A stretch of 32,915 bases of DNA from Bacteroidota bacterium. Its GTDB lineage: Bacteria; Bacteroidota; Ignavibacteria; UBA10030. Where the stretch lies: positions 1-32,915 of the forward strand of contig JAOAFT010000023.1 of assembly GCA_026416125.1 (NCBI GenBank), in the 5' to 3' direction. The notes under the pieces are model-generated. The model had not been told where the DNA came from, made no database searches, and saw only the letters and a list, made by a program, of their open reading frames with translations. Shown here piece by piece: positions 15,937 to 23,233 of this stretch (positions within the stretch are counted from its first letter, which is position 1; the number at the start of each line of letters is the position of its first letter). A program made the position numbers and the translations under genes.

Positions 15937-18210
15937 ATGGTACGTTATTTTACAAACGCTGTGGTTGCAGCAACATTCATTACAAACATCGTTGCAGCAC
16001 AAACTGGTATAATCGAAGGGGTAGTACTCGAGTCTGGAACAAAATCACCTGTTGTGGGTGCAAGCGTTATTGTTGTTGGCACAACTTTGGGATCAGCGAC
16101 AGATGATAACGGCCGTTTCACTATTAAGAACATCCCAGTTGGGATGCATGCTGTACGCATTTCATCAATAGGGTACGCTCCCTTCATCGAAACCGATATT
16201 ATGGTTTCGGCAGTTAAACCAGTAACACTCACAGTTTACCTTGTAGAACAACCTCTTGAATATAATGGAATTCAAGTCACTGAAACGTACTTCCAAAAAC
16301 TACCAGAGCAAACCGTAAGTTCAATCATACAAACAAACGAAGAAATCCGCCGATTGCCTGGTGGTTTAGAAGATGTAGTACGAGCACTCTCTATTGCACC
16401 TGGCGTTGCCCAGGTACAAGCAGGACGCAACGATCTCATTATACGTGGTGGTGCACCTTCGGAAAATTTATTCCTCATCGATAATATTGAAGTTCCTAAT
16501 ATAAATCACTTTGGTACACAAGGCGCTAGCGGTGGACCTCTTAGCTTTATCAATATAGACTACATTGACCGCACAACCTTTTCAACTGGAGGATTTAGTG
16601 TCGAGTATGGAGACAAACTATCCTCAGTACTTTCAATCGCACTGAAAGATGGCAGAACCGATCGTACAGGTTTGAAAGGTACGCTTTCAGCCAGTCAATT
16701 TGGGTTTAATGTGGAAGGACCACTCTCCACTAACGGAAACTACTTCTTCACTGCACGCCGAAGTTACCTTGATTTTATTTTCAAAGCCGCAGGTTTTGGT
16801 TTTGTTCCTGAATACTGGGATTTTCTTGGTCGAACTAAATTCAAGATTTCTAGCACTGATAACATTTCAATACTTGCAATCGGAGTGCTCGATCGTGTCC
16901 GATATTTCAACGATACGCCAGAAAAACGATTCAGCAACTCCCGTATTCTTGGAAGCAATCAAAATCAGTTCATCGGTGGTGTAACGTGGAATCATATCGG
17001 TGAGAACCAGTTTACATCGGTAACACTTAGTGAAAATTACGTTGAGTATGAATACAAACAAAGTGACACTCTCCTGAATCCAATATTTCAAAATTATTCA
17101 TATGAACATGAAGGAACACTTAAGTTGACTACAACACGTAAAATTACTCGCGCAACAGAATTATTAATTGGGGCGAGCGTAAAAAGTGCCCAATCCTCAG
17201 CAAATATCTTTGTTCGCCCCCAAGTAACAAGTTTTGGAGATTCGATAGCATTTCAGAACATTTACAAAACAGGTGCTACAAAAGCTGCGGCGTTTGTACA
17301 ACTCATTCAAACCTTCAACAAGTTCAAAGTAAATATTGGGAGTCGAGTAGATTACTTCGACTTGATAACTAAGAAATTTGCTTTTTCACCGCGTCTTGCA
17401 GTAACGTACTCTGTATCACCTGAATTAAACATCAATGCCAGTGTTGGTCGATATTATCAAGCCCCATCATACATCTGGCTTGTTGCCAATCCCTTCAATA
17501 AAAATTTGAAGTTCATTGGCTTGACACAGTACATTCTCGGTGGAGAATATTTTTTTGACTCAGATGTTAAATTTACTCTCGAAGTGTATCGTAAACAGTA
17601 CATTAATTACCCAACAAGTATCACTCGACCATACCTCGTTTTTGCCAATACCGGTGCAGGGTTCGGGGGCACTGAAGAAGGATTTGCTTCATTCGGGTTT
17701 GATCCACTTGTAAGTAAAGGCGAAGGAACCGCTCGTGGAATTGAATTGTTTGTTCAAAAAAAACTTTCAGAGAGTCCATACTACGGTACTGTGAGCTTTA
17801 GTTACAGCAAAACTGACTTTAAGGCTCTGGATAGAATATCACGACCCAGCTCATTCGATCAACGGTTGATTGTGAACCTCGGTGGTGGGTACATGCTTGG
17901 TAAGGAATGGGAGTTCAGTGCAAAATTTCGGTATGCAACTGGTCGACCATACACACCTTTTAGTAATAACAATATGAAAATCCCAGCTCTCTATAATACT
18001 GCACGAACAGCATCGAACCATAGTCTTGATGTACGTGTCGACCGATTTTGGATGTTTGAACGGTGGAATCTCGTTGTATTCCTTGATATTCAAAATATTT
18101 ACAATAGGAAGCCAGTTGATATTCCTCGCTTTAACACACGTACAAATAGCTACGAGCAAACTTCATCAATTGGCATACTACCTTCCATTGGGGTAAGTAT
18201 TGAATATTAA
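15937..18210 (+). CDS. TonB-dependent receptor with carboxypeptidase-like N-terminal domain
   Basis: A 757-residue outer-membrane receptor. A signal peptide (to about residue 21, AAQ) is followed by a carboxypeptidase-regulatory-like domain (about 25-108, with the VVGASVIVVGTTLGSATDDNGRFTIKNIPVG pattern). Then come a plug domain (about 120-225, DLIIRGGAPSENLFLIDNIEVP) and a beta-barrel ending in ILPSIGVSIEY with a terminal aromatic residue. It is short for the class but complete. GGAG lies 7 nt before the ATG. No SusD-like partner is adjacent, so a nutrient-uptake locus of the Sus type is not supported and the substrate is unknown. It diverges from recN and converges on the MqnA-like gene with an 8-nt gap. 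Confidence 0.92.
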   Translation: MVRYFTNAVVAATFITNIVAAQTGIIEGVVLESGTKSPVVGASVIVVGTTLGSATDDNGRFTIKNIPVGMHAVRISSIGYAPFIETDIMVSAVKPVTLTVYLVEQPLEYNGIQVTETYFQKLPEQTVSSIIQTNEEIRRLPGGLEDVVRALSIAPGVAQVQAGRNDLIIRGGAPSENLFLIDNIEVPNINHFGTQGASGGPLSFINIDYIDRTTFSTGGFSVEYGDKLSSVLSIALKDGRTDRTGLKGTLSASQFGFNVEGPLSTNGNYFFTARRSYLDFIFKAAGFGFVPEYWDFLGRTKFKISSTDNISILAIGVLDRVRYFNDTPEKRFSNSRILGSNQNQFIGGVTWNHIGENQFTSVTLSENYVEYEYKQSDTLLNPIFQNYSYEHEGTLKLTTTRKITRATELLIGASVKSAQSSANIFVRPQVTSFGDSIAFQNIYKTGATKAAAFVQLIQTFNKFKVNIGSRVDYFDLITKKFAFSPRLAVTYSVSPELNINASVGRYYQAPSYIWLVANPFNKNLKFIGLTQYILGGEYFFDSDVKFTLEVYRKQYINYPTSITRPYLVFANTGAGFGGTEEGFASFGFDPLVSKGEGTARGIELFVQKKLSESPYYGTVSFSYSKTDFKALDRISRPSSFDQRLIVNLGGGYMLGKEWEFSAKFRYATGRPYTPFSNNNMKIPALYNTARTASNHSLDVRVDRFWMFERWNLVVFLDIQNIYNRKPVDIPRFNTRTNSYEQTSSIGILPSIGVSIEY

Positions 18211-18218
18211 AAAGTGGA

Positions 18219-19061
18219 TTACTCATTACTTCTAGGTATATCGATGGGTGGGAGATCGAAGTATCGAATTAGAGGTACATCAGGGAGAGCACCATGAAAA
18301 AAAGCATAGTGGAAAAATTCTTCCAAACTCTCTTCATGAGCTTGAGTGAAGGTGTACGTAAATGTTTGTAAGTACTGACTTACAAACTCAATGTTAAGGT
18401 TATATTTTTGTGCAAGCATGTTTGCGATTTCTGTGAGTACACGGGTTCCCTCCCTTTGAGCCATGAGCAGTGCTTTTGCCTCGACTTCATTCAGTTCTTC
18501 TTCTCGACCTACCCATACTCCGTGAACATAAGGTAACCCTGTCAAATCGTACCACTCTTCAACAAGATCAAGTGCAAAAATATTATTCCGATTCTCCATG
18601 AGTGGTGGTGATTGAACAATGAGTGCTGCATCTGCTTTCCTAAGCATAGTGTCTAAGTCAGGCATCATCGGAATAAACTGTAAAGCATTGGAAACTGAAG
18701 ATAGATTACGGTATTTCTCAAGCAGAATTATCTTTGCCAGAATAATTTCTGACGTGAACCGAATATCGACAGCTATACGTGTAATATTACGGACATTTTT
18801 ATTAATAAAGAGGAGGATTGTTTTTGTTGCATAGGACGAAGCTACACCAATTTCAGGAACAATACAATATTCAGCACCATGACGAGCATAATCGAGAGGG
18901 GAAAGGAAAGCGCCCCGAAGATTACTGGAGCGCTCACTCATGGCAAGTGAATTTCGCGCTGGGATATCGACAACGAGCTCAAAGGGTGACTGAGGTTTTT
19001 CCAAGCCATACAGTAAGGGTTGAAGGTATCCCAAATCGGGGATTGCGAGTCGCGACTTCAT
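18219..19061 (-). CDS. mqnA: MqnA-like protein (menaquinone futalosine pathway family)
   Basis: A 280-residue member of the MqnA/MqnD periplasmic-binding-like fold family. MqnA dehydrates chorismate to 3-enolpyruvylbenzoate in the futalosine route to menaquinone. Shared features are PLLYGLE at 15-21, SPLDYARHGAEYCIVPEIGVASS (about 54-76), a central PDLDTMLRKADAALIV, and EEWYDLTGLPYVHGVW near 184. Two positions usually conserved in MqnA look different: the Asn of the 'YLN..P' motif and the Ser of the 'V.SVLLF' motif (ATKTILLF here). It may be a divergent MqnA or a paralogue. The start codon overlaps the rplS stop by one base (TAATG), so it is coupled to the ribosomal operon. Confidence 0.68.
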   Translation of the reverse strand: MKSRLAIPDLGYLQPLLYGLEKPQSPFELVVDIPARNSLAMSERSSNLRGAFLSPLDYARHGAEYCIVPEIGVASSYATKTILLFINKNVRNITRIAVDIRFTSEIILAKIILLEKYRNLSSVSNALQFIPMMPDLDTMLRKADAALIVQSPPLMENRNNIFALDLVEEWYDLTGLPYVHGVWVGREEELNEVEAKALLMAQREGTRVLTEIANMLAQKYNLNIEFVSQYLQTFTYTFTQAHEESLEEFFHYAFFHGALPDVPLIRYFDLPPIDIPRSNE

Positions 19062-19402
19062 TACGCAGAAGTCTTCTGTGTCACAGCTTTGGCAGCTAGC
19101 TTTCGAATGTAGTATAACTTCGCCCGTCGTACACGTCCTGCTTTCACTTTCTCAATTTTTGCTATCCGTGGGGAGTGAAGTGGGAAAATTCGTTCTACTC
19201 CCACACCATCTGATATTTTCCGAACCGTAAATGTCTCGTTAATTCCAGAACCTCGTCTGCTTATAACAATTCCCTGGAATTCCTGAATTCGTTCTTTGTC
19301 ACCTTCCTTAACGATGACATGGACATTAACAGTATCTCCTGGTTTAAAATCTGGTATGTCTGACTTCAATTGTGTCGCTTCAATCAATTTTATTTTATCC
19401 AT
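19061..19402 (-). CDS. rplS: 50S ribosomal protein L19
   Basis: A 113-residue bL19. [35 protein letters not shown], then [21 protein letters not shown], and a basic C-terminus [19 protein letters not shown] match the family throughout. Length is normal. It ends the ffh-rpsP-khpA-rimM-trmD-rplS order common in bacteria. A 123-nt gap to trmD holds a possible internal promoter. Confidence 0.98.
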   Translation of the reverse strand: MDKIKLIEATQLKSDIPDFKPGDTVNVHVIVKEGDKERIQEFQGIVISRRGSGINETFTVRKISDGVGVERIFPLHSPRIAKIEKVKAGRVRRAKLYYIRKLAAKAVTQKTSA

Positions 19403-19450
19403 TGTTCTCTCTGCTCCATTCAGTGATGATTAAACATTGCATGCTTTTAT

Positions 19451-19478
19451 ATTTTATCTAATTCTAGATGTGGTACAA
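19451..19478 (-). promoter_or_regulatory. Possible sigma-70 promoter for rplS-mqnA
   Basis: On the minus strand TTGTAC (19478-19473) and TAAAAT (19456-19451) are spaced by 16 bp, about 50 nt upstream of the rplS ATG, in the 123-nt trmD-rplS gap. It would give a separate transcript for L19 and the MqnA-like gene. Found by inspection only. Confidence 0.42.
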
Positions 19479-19525
19479 CTCTATCACTCAACAGGAATAG
19501 TTCATTGTAATCAAGTTTTCCTTCG

Positions 19526-20212
19526 TTACACACCAATTTGTTTCAATTGATCGCGGAAACGCTTCGTTCTTAGTAAACGCTGTTTATGACGCCAGTCAGC
19601 TATTTTTTGATGATCTCCAGACAGTAATACCTCAGGTACTTTTAATCCTCTATATTCTGGTGGCCGAGTATACACAGGATACCCCGCCAAATCATCGACG
19701 AAAGAATCTGTAAGTGCCGACTCGCTATCATTCAAGACACCAGGGATCAAGCGAACAACTGCATCGACAATAACAAGGGCAGGGAGTTCTCCACCAGTGA
19801 GTACATATGGACCTATAGAAACTTCACGTGTTGCAAGTGCATCTCGTACTCGCTGATCAACTCCTTTATAGTGTCCACAGAGTATCAACAGATTTTTTTT
19901 CAACGATAGCTCGATAGCATGTTTTTGAGTAAATAGTTCGCCATCAGCAGCAAGGAAAATTACTTCATCGTACTGCCGCTGTTGCTTTAACAAATCAACA
20001 CATTCAAAGAACGGTTCCGGCTTAAGGACCATACCTGCCCCTCCACCGTAAGGAACGTCATCAATGGTGCGATGTTTATCTTGCGTAAACTGCCGTAAAT
20101 CGTGAATCACAACTTCAGCGAGCCCTTTCTCTTGTGCACGCTTGAGAATACTTTCTCGAAGTGGACTCTCGAGAACTCTTGGAAGCCCTGTTACAATGTC
20201 GATGCGAATCAT
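19526..20212 (-). CDS. trmD: tRNA (guanine37-N1)-methyltransferase
   Basis: A 228-residue SPOUT methyltransferase that makes m1G37 in tRNAs and prevents frameshifting. PYGGGAGMVLKPEP (about 55-68), LCGHYKGVDQR and the knot motif GPYVLTGGELPALVIVDAVVRLIPGVL are intact. Its ATG overlaps the rimM stop (ATGA at 20209-20212). The N-terminus MIRIDIVTGLPRVL has a Gly where most members have Phe, a minor variation. Confidence 0.97.
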   Translation of the reverse strand: MIRIDIVTGLPRVLESPLRESILKRAQEKGLAEVVIHDLRQFTQDKHRTIDDVPYGGGAGMVLKPEPFFECVDLLKQQRQYDEVIFLAADGELFTQKHAIELSLKKNLLILCGHYKGVDQRVRDALATREVSIGPYVLTGGELPALVIVDAVVRLIPGVLNDSESALTDSFVDDLAGYPVYTRPPEYRGLKVPEVLLSGDHQKIADWRHKQRLLRTKRFRDQLKQIGV

Positions 20213-20715
20213 TCCAGAAGACCTTCTATGACATGAAGAACGATTCGTTTATTACTAACATCAACAGCGCGTATGAACGCTTTAACCGCTGGTACCATAA
20301 TCTCTCGTGTTTCCATTTTTACTATCCACACATCGTGTGCAGGCATCTGTAACACATCGTGTAGTGTGCCGATGAAGGTATTTGCTTCATCGAAAACACT
20401 ACAGCCGATGAGTTCATCAATGAAGTACGTTCCTTCTGGAATGCGAATTCGTTCTTCTTGCCTAATAAAGATATACCCACTGCGGAGTGCATCGACCTGT
20501 TCAACACTTTCTACGGACTCGACAGTAAGAACAACGCACTTTTCACGTACATCCACTGACCTGACGTAGCACTCACGTACACAGTCTGGTGTAAAACCTA
20601 TCCACACTCTCCGAAGCTCATGGAAGCGTTCAGGTGCGCACGTCAAGGCTTCAATTTTCATTGCACCCCGTGTACCGACGGGCTTTAAAATTTTTCCAAT
20701 TGCAATAAGGTCCAT
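20209..20715 (-). CDS. rimM: 16S rRNA processing protein RimM
   Basis: A 168-residue 30S maturation factor binding ribosomal protein S19. IAIGKILKPVGTRGAMKIEAL is the conserved N-terminal barrel, and GTYFIDELIGCSVFDE opens the C-terminal PRC barrel (about 95-168). Length is normal. It lies 37 nt after khpA and overlaps trmD by 4 nt. Confidence 0.95.
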   Translation of the reverse strand: MDLIAIGKILKPVGTRGAMKIEALTCAPERFHELRRVWIGFTPDCVRECYVRSVDVREKCVVLTVESVESVEQVDALRSGYIFIRQEERIRIPEGTYFIDELIGCSVFDEANTFIGTLHDVLQMPAHDVWIVKMETREIMVPAVKAFIRAVDVSNKRIVLHVIEGLLE

Positions 20716-20752
20716 CGGTTAAAGAGAGTAGAACGGGGAGCTGATGCAATCG

Positions 20753-20995
20753 TTAACCAATTATATCCAGCACAACCCGTTTTCCTTCTTTTGCAGCAAC
20801 AGCACGAAGAAGTACCCGAACTGCCGATGCAGTTTTCCCACCGCGTCCAATAACCTTACCGACATCGCCTTCTGCAACCTTGAGTTTGAAGATCAGCTTT
20901 CCATCCTTTTCTTCAGACTCAATGGTTATCTGATCTGGATGATCGACTAGGTGCTTTGCGACAAATTCGAGAAATTCTTTCATGATTCCACCCAC
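20753..20995 (-). CDS. khpA: KH-domain RNA-binding protein KhpA
   Basis: An 80-residue single KH-domain protein. The core DVGKVIGRGGKTASAVRVLLRAVA carries the GxxG nucleic-acid loop (GRGG). The short form, the N-terminal FLEFVAKHLVDHPDQI and the position between rpsP and rimM identify it as KhpA, an RNA chaperone-like protein. A purine-rich GGGTGGAATC precedes the ATG. The 118-nt gap before it contains two hairpins. Confidence 0.93.
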   Translation of the reverse strand: MGGIMKEFLEFVAKHLVDHPDQITIESEEKDGKLIFKLKVAEGDVGKVIGRGGKTASAVRVLLRAVAAKEGKRVVLDIIG

Positions 20996-21008
20996 CTTCC
21001 GATTGTTA

Positions 21009-21035
21009 TAAAAAGTTCCTACAAGCTTGCAGAAA
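21009..21035 (-). terminator. Weak intrinsic-terminator-like hairpin upstream of khpA
   Basis: On the minus strand TTTCTGCA pairs with TGTAGGAA (two G-U pairs) across a 4-nt loop, positions 21035-21016, followed by CTTTTTAT (21015-21008). It lies 13 nt before khpA, leaving no room for a promoter after it. If real, it would tune readthrough from ffh-rpsP into khpA and beyond rather than end the operon. Confidence 0.4.
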
Positions 21036-21058
21036 CCATTCCAGTTTGCGGAAACATT

Positions 21059-21083
21059 ACCAGGGTCATAATACTACCCTGGT
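21059..21083 (-). other. Perfect 8-bp hairpin in the rpsP-khpA gap
   Basis: ACCAGGGT and ACCCTGGT form a perfect eight-pair stem with a 9-nt loop, 30 nt after the rpsP stop. It lacks a U-tract on the minus strand, so it is not a classic terminator. It could protect the 3' end of an ffh-rpsP mRNA segment or mark a processing site (inference). Confidence 0.55.
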
Positions 21084-21113
21084 CGTGAATTAAATAAAGA
21101 ACATAAACTCAAT

Positions 21114-21518
21114 TTACGCAGAGGCTTCTGCTTGTTGAGCTGAGCTCTTTTTCTTCGCTTTTCGACGTTGTTTCCGCTCAGCTTCCCGTTTTGCTTTCTC
21201 TGCTTGGAGCATTTGCCAACGTTCCATTACCTTTTGAATTGTTTCTTGATCTTTCCCTTGTCGTCGAAGTGTCCACCGCAACCAAAAGCCAGTACGTTTT
21301 AAGAGTGAACGGACTGTTTCTGTTGGTTGAGCACCTCTCTTCAACCACGTTTCCACTTTATCTTCTCTAAGCGTAATGGTAATAGGATCGGTATGTGGAT
21401 TATACTGCCCAAGTGCTTCAAGGTATCCACCATCACGAGGTGAACGAGCATCTGCCGCTACAATTTTGTAAATGGGATATTTCTTTTTCCCTTCTCTACG
21501 TAATCGAATTTTGACCAC
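21114..21518 (-). CDS. rpsP: 30S ribosomal protein S16
   Basis: A 134-residue bS16. MVKIRLRREGKKKYPIYKIVAADARSPRDGGYLEALGQYNPHT and the following KVETWLKRGAQPTETVRSLLKRTG are diagnostic. Beyond about residue 85 there is a Lys/Ala/Glu-rich tail, longer than the Escherichia coli protein (82 residues) but common in Bacteroidota relatives. The start is GTG with GAGGAG 8 nt upstream. It lies 33 nt after ffh. Confidence 0.98.
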   Translation of the reverse strand: MVKIRLRREGKKKYPIYKIVAADARSPRDGGYLEALGQYNPHTDPITITLREDKVETWLKRGAQPTETVRSLLKRTGFWLRWTLRRQGKDQETIQKVMERWQMLQAEKAKREAERKQRRKAKKKSSAQQAEASA

Positions 21519-21551
21519 TGTTGTTGCTCCTCAGTTAAATGAACTGGTTAG

Positions 21552-22877
21552 TTAGAGTGAAAACTGCATTCCACGCAACGATCGACGAAGCGATCCTTTG
21601 CTGAGCCGTTTCATCATTTTCTGCATGTCCTCAAATTGCTTTAACAGTCGATTCACATCCTGCACAGTCGTACCACTTCCCATGGCAATACGTCGACGCC
21701 GACTTCCATTGATAATTGATGGACGACGACGTTCGTCTTTAGTCATCGATTGAATGATGGCTTCGATTCGTGTCAAATTCCTCTCATCCACAGACGCATT
21801 TGCTGGAAGTTTATTCATCCCTGGAATCATTGAGAGGACTTGACTCAGAGGACCCATTTTCTTGATTTCTCGCAGTTGTTCAAGGAAGTCATCAAACGTA
21901 AATTCAGCTCTTCGAAGTTTTTCCTCTAGTTTTTGTGCCTTCTGTTGGTCGAATTGTTCTTGTGCTTTCTCAACAAGCGTAACAATGTCACCCATACCAA
22001 GGATGCGCGAAGCAATTCGATCAGGATAGAAAGGTTCGAGCGCATCAAGTTTTTCACCAACACCAATGAACTTTATCGGTTTTCCAACAACAGCACGAAT
22101 TGATAGCGCTGCACCTCCCCGGCTATCACCATCGAGCTTTGTCATAACGATACCATCGTATCGCAAACGATCATAAAACACTTTTGCGACGTTGACAGCA
22201 TCCTGACCTGTCATAGCATCGACAACAAAGAGCGTTTCATGTGGATTCACAGTGCTTCGTACAGCTTCGATTTCTCTCATCATCTCTTCATCAATGTGGA
22301 GACGGCCCGCTGTGTCAATAATAACAGTATCACGGATATTCTTCCGCGCATATTCTATTGAATTCCTGGCTATTGTAACAGCCTCAGTGTCTTGCTGTGA
22401 AAACACAGGTACATCGATCTGCTTCCCCAACATTTCTAATTGATTAATTGCAGCAGGTCGATGAACATCCGCTGCTACAAGCAATGGAAGTCGGCCTTTC
22501 GTATGGAGGTAGCGAGCTAGCTTTGCACAGAATGTTGTCTTTCCAGAACCCTGGAGCCCTGCCACCAACACTACAGTGGGAGGAAGCGGTGCTTGCGTTA
22601 TATCGGCACGCGATTCTCCAAGCAACTTCACCATTTCATCGTAGATTATTTTTATAATGAGTTGGCCTGGTGTTATACTCGAAATGACTTCTTGGCCAAC
22701 AGCGCGTGCCTGGACATCAGCGATGAATTGCTTTGCAACCTTGTAATTAACATCGGCATCAAGAAGAGCGCGCCGAACTTCCCTCAAGGCATCTTCAATA
22801 TTCTGCGGCGTTAACTTCCCTTCGCCACGAATCTTCCTGAAAACTGACTCTAATTTTTGTGTTAAATTATCAAACAT
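21552..22877 (-). CDS. ffh: Signal recognition particle protein Ffh
   Basis: A 441-residue SRP54 GTPase that targets nascent membrane proteins. The N domain is at 1-90. The G domain has G1 GLQGSGKTT, DVHRPAA, G3 DTAGR, G4 TKLDGDSRGG and GVGEKLDALEPF. The M domain (about 300-441) is Met-rich, with SMIPGMNKL and RIAMGSG signal-sequence and RNA-binding motifs. Length is normal. It is the first gene of the translation operon, with its own promoter at 22958-22986 and a structured leader. Confidence 0.98.
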   Translation of the reverse strand: MFDNLTQKLESVFRKIRGEGKLTPQNIEDALREVRRALLDADVNYKVAKQFIADVQARAVGQEVISSITPGQLIIKIIYDEMVKLLGESRADITQAPLPPTVVLVAGLQGSGKTTFCAKLARYLHTKGRLPLLVAADVHRPAAINQLEMLGKQIDVPVFSQQDTEAVTIARNSIEYARKNIRDTVIIDTAGRLHIDEEMMREIEAVRSTVNPHETLFVVDAMTGQDAVNVAKVFYDRLRYDGIVMTKLDGDSRGGAALSIRAVVGKPIKFIGVGEKLDALEPFYPDRIASRILGMGDIVTLVEKAQEQFDQQKAQKLEEKLRRAEFTFDDFLEQLREIKKMGPLSQVLSMIPGMNKLPANASVDERNLTRIEAIIQSMTKDERRRPSIINGSRRRRIAMGSGTTVQDVNRLLKQFEDMQKMMKRLSKGSLRRSLRGMQFSL

Positions 22878-22904
22878 TCCACAACAACTGCTTTATGACA
22901 GAAA

Positions 22905-22944
22905 GACTTCCCGACTCCATCCTTGAGTGGAGATACAGGAAGTC
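22905..22944 (-). other. Two-tier stem-loop in the ffh 5' leader
   Basis: On the minus strand outer arms GACTTCC (22944-22938) and GGAAGTC (22911-22905) enclose inner arms CTCCA (22932-22928) and TGGAG (22919-22915) with an 8-nt loop. Seven and five perfect pairs are separated by a small asymmetric internal loop. It lies about 27 nt upstream of the ffh ATG and a few bases downstream of the predicted transcription start, so it would be the 5' end structure of the operon mRNA. Confidence 0.6.
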
Positions 22945-22957
22945 AGACGCAAGTTAC

Positions 22958-22986
22958 AAAATAGCAAAATTTTACATGGATTGCAA
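22958..22986 (-). promoter_or_regulatory. Sigma-70 type promoter of the ffh operon
   Basis: On the minus strand TTGCAA (22986-22981) and TATTTT (22963-22958) are spaced by 17 bp, about 80 nt before the ffh ATG. It precedes the leader stem-loop at 22905-22944. By eye only. Confidence 0.5.
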
Positions 22987-23233
22987 GGAATACCAAAGGA
23001 TTTTCTTAACAAATAGTAGATTCGGTGATTGATATAAAACACTCATCTACTTTACCATACCCAGAAATTCTATGCATCGAAAAAGGTGACACCTAAGTAA
23101 ACTATATCCGTAGCATGCTTTGCTTATGAACATTCATTATGGCTACCGTAAGCACACAAATTCATTTTATAACTCTATACATAAACGGCTGACAACACTT
23201 ACAAAGATCTAAAATTTGTGTGATTTTGGTCCC
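22987..23233 (-). other. Intergenic stretch with no recognisable gene
   Basis: Together with the ffh leader and promoter this forms a 356-nt gap between ffh and the FG-GAP protein gene. I see no coding frame, RNA gene or convincing terminator here. A short AGGT/ACCT hairpin followed by TTTTT (about 23080-23094, minus strand) is too weak to call. Confidence 0.6.

Noticed and set aside
18211-18218. Shared terminator between the converging TonB receptor and MqnA-like gene
   Set aside because: Only 8 nt separate the stop codons and no stem with a T run was found there.
23080-23094. AGGT/ACCT hairpin plus TTTTT as a terminator of the FG-GAP gene
   Set aside because: Only four base pairs with a 3-nt loop, and about 140 nt past the stop; too weak to call.
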